From positions 2,501 to 66,500 of the forward strand of contig NZ_NSBT01000006.1 in assembly GCF_002285435.1 (NCBI RefSeq): DNA of 64,000 bases. The letters run 5' to 3'. The notes below the pieces were generated by a model that saw nothing but the letters and a program-made list of their open reading frames with translations, was not told the DNA's origin and did not search any database. The DNA comes from Actibacterium ureilyticum (lineage in GTDB: Bacteria > Pseudomonadota > Alphaproteobacteria > Rhodobacterales > Rhodobacteraceae). Below, one piece after another: positions 58,216-64,000 of this stretch. The stretch's first letter is position 1. Every line of letters starts with the position of its first letter. A program made the translations under genes and the position numbers.

Positions 58216-58418
58216 TTTCGTCCATCGGGTGATACGTGGAACTTTATGCCAATGTCAATTCGCTGCGCTGCGGCGGGTCTGGCGGCGTTGCGCCGGTGGC
58301 AATACGCGCAGCACGGCGGAGCGGAAAAATACCTGTAATTGTGGTATGGTGCATCCGGGCGGCGGCCCATGAGAAAATTCCGTCGCGACATAAAATTACA
58401 AAATAGACCAAATGAGGA

Positions 58419-58429
58419 TTGCAAAGTTT
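58419..58429 (+). promoter_or_regulatory. RamB/ScfR-like motif upstream of ccr
   Basis: TTGCAAAGTTT matches the reverse complement of the RamB-type consensus (AAACTTTGCAA). It lies about 77 bases before the ccr start. In Rhodobacter, ScfR-type regulators (for example PccR) act on acyl-CoA pathways. Confidence 0.45.
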
Positions 58430-58505
58430 CGCCCGCAACTCTATCCCAACCGGGATGGCTGCGATGATTCTGCGTTGCGGCAAATGACAAACCAAGGAGG
58501 TGGCC

Positions 58506-59798
58506 ATGGCCCTCGACACCAATTCCGACGTCGTCAGCTACGACGCGCCTGAAAAAGACCTGTATGAAGTCGGTGAGATCCCGCCCCTGGGCTATGTGCC
58601 GCCGAAAATGTACGCCTGGGCGATCCGCCGCGAACGGCATGGCGAGCCCGAGCAGTCCTTCAAGCAGGAGGTCGTTGACACCTGGAAGATCGACAGCCAC
58701 GAGGTGCTGGTCCTGGTGATGGCTGCGGGCGTCAACTATAACGGTGTCTGGGCGGGCCTGGGCAAACCGATCAGCCCCTTCGACGTGCATGGCGATCCCT
58801 ACCATATCGCCGGTTCGGATGCCTCGGGCATCGTCTGGCAGGTCGGCGACAAGGTGAAGAACTGGAAAGTGGGCGACGAGGTCGTGATCCACTGTAACCA
58901 GGACGATGGCGACGACGAGGAATGCAACGGCGGCGACCCCATGTTCTCGCCCACGCAGCGGATCTGGGGCTATGAAACCGGCGACGGGTCCTTTGCCCAG
59001 TTCACCAAGGTGCAGGCCCAGCAGCTGATGCCGCGCCCCAAGCACCTGACCTGGGAAGAAAGCGCCTGCTATACCCTGACGCTGGCGACCGCTTACCGGA
59101 TGCTGTTCGGCCACCACCCGCACGAGCTGCGGCCGGGCCAGAACGTTCTGGTCTGGGGCGCGTCGGGCGGTCTGGGGTCCTATGCGATCCAGCTGGCCAA
59201 CACCGCCGGCGCCAATGCGATCGGCGTCATCTCGGACGAGAGCAAGCGCCAGTTCGTGATGGATCAGGGCGCCAAGGGCGTGATCAACCGCAAGGACTTC
59301 AACTGCTGGGGTCAGCTGCCCACGGTCAACAGCCCCGAATATAACGAATGGCTGAAAGAGGCCCGCAAGTTCGGCAAGGCGATCTGGGACATCACCGGCA
59401 AGGGCGTCAGCGTCGACATGGTCTTCGAACACCCGGGCGAGGCGACCTTCCCGGTGTCGACCCTGGTGGTCAAGAAGGGCGGGATCGTCGTGATCTGCGC
59501 CGGCACCAGCGGCTTCAACTGCACCTTCGACGTTCGCTACATGTGGATGCACCAGAAGCGCCTGCAGGGCTCGCACTTCGCGAACCTGAAACAGGCCGCG
59601 TCGGCCAACCGCCTGATGATCGAACGCCGTCTGGACCCTTGCATGTCCGAGGTCTTCCCCTGGGACGAGATCCCGCAGGCCCACACCAAGATGCTGCGCA
59701 ACGAGCACAAGCCCGGCAACATGGCGGTGCTGGTGCAGGCCACGCAGACCGGTCTGCGCACCTTTGCCGACACGCTGGAAGTGTCGAAAAAGCCGTAA
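58506..59798 (+). CDS. ccr: crotonyl-CoA carboxylase/reductase
   Basis: A 430-residue medium-chain dehydrogenase family enzyme that reductively carboxylates crotonyl-CoA to ethylmalonyl-CoA, the key step of acetate assimilation by the ethylmalonyl-CoA pathway. GVNYNGVWAGLG, the Cys-rich CNQDDGDDEECNGGDP insert, the nucleotide-binding VWGASGGLGSYAIQLANTAG and the LKQAASANRLMIERRLDP end are typical. AAGGAGG is 5 bases before the ATG at 58506. A terminator follows. Confidence 0.96.
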   Translation: MALDTNSDVVSYDAPEKDLYEVGEIPPLGYVPPKMYAWAIRRERHGEPEQSFKQEVVDTWKIDSHEVLVLVMAAGVNYNGVWAGLGKPISPFDVHGDPYHIAGSDASGIVWQVGDKVKNWKVGDEVVIHCNQDDGDDEECNGGDPMFSPTQRIWGYETGDGSFAQFTKVQAQQLMPRPKHLTWEESACYTLTLATAYRMLFGHHPHELRPGQNVLVWGASGGLGSYAIQLANTAGANAIGVISDESKRQFVMDQGAKGVINRKDFNCWGQLPTVNSPEYNEWLKEARKFGKAIWDITGKGVSVDMVFEHPGEATFPVSTLVVKKGGIVVICAGTSGFNCTFDVRYMWMHQKRLQGSHFANLKQAASANRLMIERRLDPCMSEVFPWDEIPQAHTKMLRNEHKPGNMAVLVQATQTGLRTFADTLEVSKKP

Positions 59799-59821
59799 TT
59801 CGGGGATATATCCCCCGCTGG

Positions 59822-59854
59822 AAACCCCGCCCGGTCCGCCGTGGCGGGGTTTTT
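59822..59854 (+). terminator. intrinsic terminator after ccr
   Basis: AAACCCCGCC (59822-59831) pairs with GGCGGGGTTT (59843-59852) around an 11-base loop, followed by TT and C. It lies 23 bases after the ccr stop. Confidence 0.85.
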
Positions 59855-59981
59855 CGTTCAAATTGTTCCCATTTTCCCGCAATCGGCCGACTTTTGGGGC
59901 GAAAACACCTCAAGAGTGTTATCGTCTTGTAGATACATTTATAGATTGAATGAACTAGGGCCAGAATTGATGGGAGCAGAC

Positions 59982-60152
59982 ATGCCGAACGGCTGGATCA
60001 TCGACGTACTTCTCGATCTGAAATCCTTTGCCCGGCTGAACGACCTTGGCGATCTCGAGGTGCAGCTGGAACAGACGCTGAGCGTGGCGCGGCAATCGCT
60101 TGCGGGGGATGCCGACAGCACGCTGGTCGGGGCGGCGGACATGCGGGATTAG
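59982..60152 (+). CDS. small conserved-looking protein, 56 residues
   Basis: MPNGWIIDVLLDLKSFARLN at the N-terminus, followed by an amphipathic helix and an acidic tail. GGGAG precedes the start by 7 bases; an in-frame ATG at 59970 is an alternative. The same kind of short protein appears at many Rhodobacterales loci from my recollection. No function known. Confidence 0.6.
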   Translation: MPNGWIIDVLLDLKSFARLNDLGDLEVQLEQTLSVARQSLAGDADSTLVGAADMRD

Positions 60153-60215
60153 CCACGCGGTCTTGTTCTGACGGGCGGGCTGGCAACTTGACCATCCCGG
60201 CAGTAGGGTCGCGGC

Positions 60216-61754
60216 ATGACCCAGATTGCCGTTCAGTTCTCCGACGACCAGGCCGAAGCCCATGACCGCGTGGCCGAGCTGCTGCGGTCTGTTGGTGTCG
60301 ATATCGACAATGCCAGCCTGACGCCCCGCGCCGATGGCAAGGCGGGGCAGGTGATGGCGGTGATCGGCAAGGCGGGGTCGGGCAAGACCCTGTTGTTGTC
60401 GCAGCTATCGAAGGCGCTGGAAGACGCGGGGGTCGAGGTGATCTCTGGCGATTACGAGGGGCGCCGCCGCAAGGATCGGCGCACCCTGGCGATCCTGGCG
60501 CCCACCAACAAGGCCGCCAGCGTGCTGCGCGCGCGCGGGGTGCCGGCAACGACGATCCACCGCATCCTCTATACCCCCGTCTATGATCCGGAATACGAGA
60601 AGATCGCCGACTGGCTGGCCGGAAACGGTGACCGCCCCGAGGTCGAGGGGCTGACCGACGCGGCGCTGGACCGGGCCTTTGCCTTTTACCAGACCAACAA
60701 GTCGATCCCCGGCGCGCTGGCGGCGGCGGGCCTGCGGGGCAGCGATTTCATCCTGGGCTGGAAACGGCGCGAGGACCCGCTGGATATCGGTTTCGTGGAC
60801 GAGGCCTCGATGCTGGACGAACGCCAGTTCGAGGATTTGCAGGAGATCTTTCCCACCCTGCTGATCTTTGGCGATCCGGCGCAGCTGGCGCCGGTGAACC
60901 AGTCGGGCCAGATGGTGTTCGATGGGTTGGCCGAGGGGCGCAAATGCATCCTGCACCGGGTCCATCGCCAAAGCGACGACAACCCGATCCTTGATCTGGC
61001 CCACGCGCTGCAAGACCCCGACATGGGGTTCGAGGATTTCGAGAAGATGATCGGCGACATTGCTCGCCGGGATGACCGCGTCGTGTTGGCCGAACGGGTG
61101 GAATCCGACCTGATGGCGCGCTCGCCCGTGCTGGTCTGGCGCAATGCCACGCGCATCCGGCTGATACACGCGTTCCGCACCGCGTTTGGTGCGCCCGCAG
61201 ATGCGCTGCTGCCGGGCGAGCCGCTGATCTGCGACGGGATCGAGCTGCCGTTGAAGCACCGCAAGAAGCGGCTGGACCTCGAGGCGCGCGGCCTGATCAA
61301 GGGCGCGCAGGTGATCTATCTGGGACCGGGCAAGCGCCCCGGCTTCTCGCGTCTGCATGTGATGGGGGCCGAGGACCCGCAAGTGTCCGCCGCGTCGATC
61401 ATCAAGATCGAACTGCCGGACGAGGAAGAGCCCTTCATCCCCTATGCCGCGACGATGGGGGCGGCGTTCCTGCACGGGGCGGCGGTGACCATCCACAAGG
61501 CGCAGGGGTCGCAATGGGACACGGTGCAGGTCTTCGCGCCGGACCTGTGGGCGGCCGCCCGCATGGGCCGGGTCGAGGCCGGTCAGGCCCTGTGGAAACG
61601 TCTGGCCTATGTCGCGATCACGCGGGCGCAGAACCGGTTGCTGTGGGTGGTGCGCAACCGGCTGGCGCGGCCGTCGGGGCCGCTGTCGGCCGAGGATCTG
61701 AAGGCGGTCGCCGCGCCGCTGACCCTTCAGGCGCAGGATGCCGCCGAACCCTAG
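60216..61754 (+). CDS. RecD-like ATP-dependent DNA helicase
   Basis: A 512-residue superfamily 1 helicase. Walker A GKAGSGKT is at 51-58, a second conserved region contains LAPTNKAASVL, Walker B-like FVDEASMLD (motif II) and FGDPAQLAPV (motif III) follow, and C-terminal UvrD_C2-type motifs are TIHKAQGSQWDTVQV and YVAITRAQNRLLWV. It is like the short RecD2/Dda-like helicases found without RecBC. Its role is likely in DNA repair or recombination. Its stop overlaps the convergent frcK stop by 4 bases. Confidence 0.88.
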   Translation: MTQIAVQFSDDQAEAHDRVAELLRSVGVDIDNASLTPRADGKAGQVMAVIGKAGSGKTLLLSQLSKALEDAGVEVISGDYEGRRRKDRRTLAILAPTNKAASVLRARGVPATTIHRILYTPVYDPEYEKIADWLAGNGDRPEVEGLTDAALDRAFAFYQTNKSIPGALAAAGLRGSDFILGWKRREDPLDIGFVDEASMLDERQFEDLQEIFPTLLIFGDPAQLAPVNQSGQMVFDGLAEGRKCILHRVHRQSDDNPILDLAHALQDPDMGFEDFEKMIGDIARRDDRVVLAERVESDLMARSPVLVWRNATRIRLIHAFRTAFGAPADALLPGEPLICDGIELPLKHRKKRLDLEARGLIKGAQVIYLGPGKRPGFSRLHVMGAEDPQVSAASIIKIELPDEEEPFIPYAATMGAAFLHGAAVTIHKAQGSQWDTVQVFAPDLWAAARMGRVEAGQALWKRLAYVAITRAQNRLLWVVRNRLARPSGPLSAEDLKAVAAPLTLQAQDAAEP

Positions 61755-62383
61755 GGGCGGTCGGCGGGTTTCAGGATGATATCGGGCGGCAGGGCATGCG
61801 CCACCATCCGGTCGGCATTGGCCATGTCGTTGCCTTCGGCCCGGGTGCGTGCCGCCGCCGGGTCCAGCCCGTGATCGCGCCAGCGGTCCAGCAGCCGCGC
61901 CAGCAGCACGTCGCGCGGCACCTCCAGCCGGACCGACAGATCCCAGAACCCCGCCAGATCGCGCCAGCCCGGTTCGTCCAGCAGCAGATAGTTCCCCTCG
62001 ACCACCACGCAGTCGCAATCGGCGGCAACCACCCCGGCCCCGGCAATGGCGGTGTCCAATGCCCGGTCGAATGTGGGAAAGACGACCTCGCCGCCCGCGC
62101 GCAGCGCGCCGAGCAGGCGCTTGAACCCGTCCAGGTCGAAGCTTTCCGGCGCGCCCTTGCGGTGCAGCAACCCGCGCGCCTGAAGGATCGGATTGGCCAG
62201 GTGAAACCCGTCCATCGGCACCACCTGCGCCGCGCGTCCCGCTTCCGTCAGGCGGTCGGCCAGTTCCTGTGCCAGGCGCGACTTGCCACTGGCCGGCGCC
62301 CCGGCCAGCGCGATCAGACGCCGCCCCGCAGGCAGCCCCGCCACCATCGGCAGCAGGCCGTCGATCCCGGTCAATGTGGTCAT
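61751..62383 (-). CDS. frcK: FrcK-like nucleoside/fructose kinase
   Basis: A 210-residue P-loop kinase of the uridine/pantothenate kinase type. Walker A GAPASGKS is at 28-35, followed by VPMDGFHLANPILQARG, typical of FrcK-like proteins, and CVVVEGNYLLLDEPGW. It is the last gene of the frc operon and starts with a 4-base overlap (ATGA) with frcA. FrcK was named in the Sinorhizobium frcBCAK fructose transport operon; its exact substrate is uncertain. Confidence 0.85.
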   Translation of the reverse strand: MTTLTGIDGLLPMVAGLPAGRRLIALAGAPASGKSRLAQELADRLTEAGRAAQVVPMDGFHLANPILQARGLLHRKGAPESFDLDGFKRLLGALRAGGEVVFPTFDRALDTAIAGAGVVAADCDCVVVEGNYLLLDEPGWRDLAGFWDLSVRLEVPRDVLLARLLDRWRDHGLDPAAARTRAEGNDMANADRMVAHALPPDIILKPADRP

Positions 62384-63153
62384 GCGGCGGCAGGTGCCTC
62401 GGGCAGTTTCGCGCCGGTCATATAAGCCACGGCGTCGGACATGGTGCAATCGCCGGGCTTCACCACGCACAGCCGTTTGCCCAGCCGGTGGACATGAATG
62501 CGGTCGGCGACCTCGAACACATGGGGCATGTTGTGGCTGATCAGGATGATCGGAATGCCGCGCGATTTCACGTCCTGGATCAGCTCCAGCACCCGGCGGC
62601 TTTCCTTGACCCCCAGGGCGGCGGTGGGTTCGTCCAGGATCACCACCTTGGACCCGAACGCCGCCGCGCGCGCCACCGCGACGCCCTGCCGCTGACCGCC
62701 CGACAGGCTTTCGACCGCCTGGTTGATGTTCTGGATCGTGGCCAGGCCCAGCTCGTTCAGCTTTTCGCGCGCGAATGCCTGCATCGCGGGCTTGTCCAGC
62801 ATCCGGAACCACCGGCCCAGAAGCCCCTGGCGGCGCAGCTCGCGCCCCATGAACATGTTGTCGGCAATCGACAGGGCGGGGGACATCGCCAATTGCTGAT
62901 AGACGGTTTCGATCCCGGCCTCGCGCGCCTCGATCGGGCTGCGAAAGGCGACTGTGCGGCCGTCCAGCGTGACCGTGCCCGCATCCGGGGTCAGGGCGCC
63001 TGACACCGCCTTGATCAGCGATGACTTGCCCGCGCCATTGTCGCCGATCACGGCCAGGATCTCGCCCGGCATCAGGTCGAAATCGGCGTGGTCGATGGCG
63101 GTGACCTTGCCAAAGCGTTTGACCAGCCCGCGTGCCTTCAGAATGGGTTCCAT
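62380..63153 (-). CDS. frcA: fructose ABC transporter ATP-binding protein
   Basis: A 257-residue ATPase of the sugar CUT2 class, in a single-domain form. Walker A GDNGAGKSS is near 37-45, signature ESLSGGQRQGVAVA and Walker B VVILDEPTAALG follow, and H-loop LISHNMPHV. Start 63153 overlaps the frcC stop by one base. It resembles FrcA of Sinorhizobium and supplies energy to FrcC. Confidence 0.9.
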   Translation of the reverse strand: MEPILKARGLVKRFGKVTAIDHADFDLMPGEILAVIGDNGAGKSSLIKAVSGALTPDAGTVTLDGRTVAFRSPIEAREAGIETVYQQLAMSPALSIADNMFMGRELRRQGLLGRWFRMLDKPAMQAFAREKLNELGLATIQNINQAVESLSGGQRQGVAVARAAAFGSKVVILDEPTAALGVKESRRVLELIQDVKSRGIPIILISHNMPHVFEVADRIHVHRLGKRLCVVKPGDCTMSDAVAYMTGAKLPEAPAAA

Positions 63154-64000
63154 CACGCCGTCACCTTTCTGATCCATTGATCGACCGCAACCGCCCCGAT
63201 GATCAGCGCCCCGATCAGCAGGAATGTCCATTGCGGGTTCGCGCCCGCCATTCGAAGGCCCAGTTCGAACACGCCAACGATCAGCGCGCCGAAGAACGCA
63301 CCCAGGATCGAGCCGCGCCCGCCAAAGAGCGATATGCCCCCGATCACCACGGCGGTGATCGACTGGATATTGCCGATGACCCCCGTCGTGGCCGAGGGCG
63401 AGACAGAGCCGAAGCGCCCGATCATCACCCAGCCCGCCAGGCCGCAGATGAACCCCACCAGCATATAGACCGACATCAGCGTGCCGTGGACGTTCACGCC
63501 CGACAGTTCGGCGGCCTCGGGGTCGTCGCCCACTGCGTACACGTGCCGCCCCCAGGCCGTGTGCCGCAGCGCATAGGCCAGGATCAGCACCAGCGCGATC
63601 ATCAGCAGCACCCCCAGCGTGAAGGTCGCCCCGGCCAGTTGCATCTTCAGGCCCAGGAACTGCAGAAATGGCGCCTCGGCCTCGATATCCTGGGCGCGGA
63701 TGGTTTCGTTTGCCGAATATAGATAGTTGGCCGCCAGCACGATCTGCCACATGCCCAGCGTCACGATGAAGGGCGGCAGCTTCACCCGCGACACCAGCCA
63801 GCCGCTGACCGCGCCGATGGCGGTGCCCGCCGCCAGCCCCAGCGCAACCGCGATGGGCGCGGGGATGCCATAGCGGAAGGTGAACTGTCCCATGATGACC
63901 GAACACAGCACCGCAATCGCGCCCACGCTCAGGTCGATGCCCGCCGTCAGGATGACCAGCGATTGCGCGGCGGCCAGAACCCCCACGATCTGCACCTGTT
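63153..64000 (-). CDS. frcC: fructose ABC transporter permease, partial
   Basis: The C-terminal 282 or so codons of a CUT2-type permease (RbsC/FrcC family); the N-terminus is beyond 64000. GIDLSVGAIAVLCSVIMGQ, the LPPFIVTLGMWQIVLAANYL segment, the RHTAWGRHVYAVGDDPEAAELSG cytoplasmic coupling block split at residues of the middle, and the GGRGSILGAFFGALIVG region are typical. It pairs with frcA and frcK encoded downstream. The binding-protein gene frcB is presumably upstream of the window edge. Confidence 0.88.
   Translation of the reverse strand, partial: QVQIVGVLAAAQSLVILTAGIDLSVGAIAVLCSVIMGQFTFRYGIPAPIAVALGLAAGTAIGAVSGWLVSRVKLPPFIVTLGMWQIVLAANYLYSANETIRAQDIEAEAPFLQFLGLKMQLAGATFTLGVLLMIALVLILAYALRHTAWGRHVYAVGDDPEAAELSGVNVHGTLMSVYMLVGFICGLAGWVMIGRFGSVSPSATTGVIGNIQSITAVVIGGISLFGGRGSILGAFFGALIVGVFELGLRMAGANPQWTFLLIGALIIGAVAVDQWIRKVTA

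Larger units (their letters stand above)
58182..58505. promoter_or_regulatory. divergent promoter region of ecm and ccr
   Basis: 324 bases without genes. The region contains TTGCAACTTTG (58205-58215) on the ecm side, TTGCAAAGTTT (58419-58429) on the ccr side, and an AT-rich stretch (58390-58420) that may hold core promoters. The rest shows no recognised element. Confidence 0.6.

Noticed and set aside
56181-58232. A 683-codon plus-strand ORF opposite ecm
   Set aside because: It is a shadow of the cobalamin-dependent mutase gene with no independent support.
58182-59882. The N-terminal extension of the ecm frame running antisense to ccr (1222 codons in all)
   Set aside because: The ecm start at 58181 has AGGAGA upstream and gives the family length; the upstream part covers ccr on the other strand and is not protein-like.

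Overview
The window is about 64 kb of high-GC alphaproteobacterial chromosome, almost certainly from the Rhodobacterales (Roseobacter/Rhodobacter relatives). The evidence is the 23S-5S-initiator tRNA-Met order, the TCA and ethylmalonyl-CoA gene layout (lpd, sucBADC, mdh, malyl-CoA thioesterase, mesaconyl-CoA hydratase, sdhCDAB, ecm, ccr) known from Rhodobacter sphaeroides, a glycerol ABC transporter of the GlpVSTPQU type, and the speF-type leader in front of an ornithine decarboxylase.

Layout. 1-3345: the end of an rRNA operon (ITS, 23S, 5S, tRNA-fMet). 3385-6949 (minus): five genes resembling the ZrgABCDE zinc-uptake set (His-rich DUF2796 protein, ABC ATPase, FtsX-type permease, two DUF3299 proteins), with a Zur-like palindrome upstream. 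7113-16070: a self-contained heme module, with hmuSTUV on the minus strand and hmuR, an unrecognised periplasmic protein, exbB, two exbD and tonB on the plus strand. 16077-26031: glycerol use, with glpVSTPQUK on the minus strand and glpRD divergent on the plus strand. 26172-26786: a lone, lower-GC sulfotransferase-like gene.

27079-48933: the central-carbon block. lpd, a MAPEG protein, sucBA, sucDC and mdh are on the minus strand. A TauE-type permease, (3S)-malyl-CoA thioesterase, an NnrU-like protein, mesaconyl-CoA hydratase and sdhCDA-B follow on the plus strand. Two lipoproteins and a sulfotransferase / methyltransferase / glycosyltransferase cassette lie between sdhA and sdhB. 49117-56144: a small protein, a CreD-like membrane protein, ornithine decarboxylase with its leader RNA, a DUF1989 protein, a serralysin-like RTX metalloprotease, deoD and an H-NS-like protein. 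56214-59798: ecm and ccr, divergently transcribed. 59982-64000: a small conserved protein, a RecD-like helicase, and the 3' part of a fructose ABC operon (frcC partial, frcA, frcK).

The most striking unexplained signal is a repeated regulatory architecture. Two GTGATCAC cores lie exactly 21 bp apart, with outward-facing TTTG/CAAA flanks, in front of both sucC and sdhC, and a single copy precedes the detached sdhB. This implies one transcription factor acting on the TCA-cycle operons. A second possible shared motif (TTGCAA / TTGCGCAA) precedes ecm, ccr and the malyl-CoA thioesterase gene. Functions were assigned from protein motifs and gene context read by eye; no database search was run.
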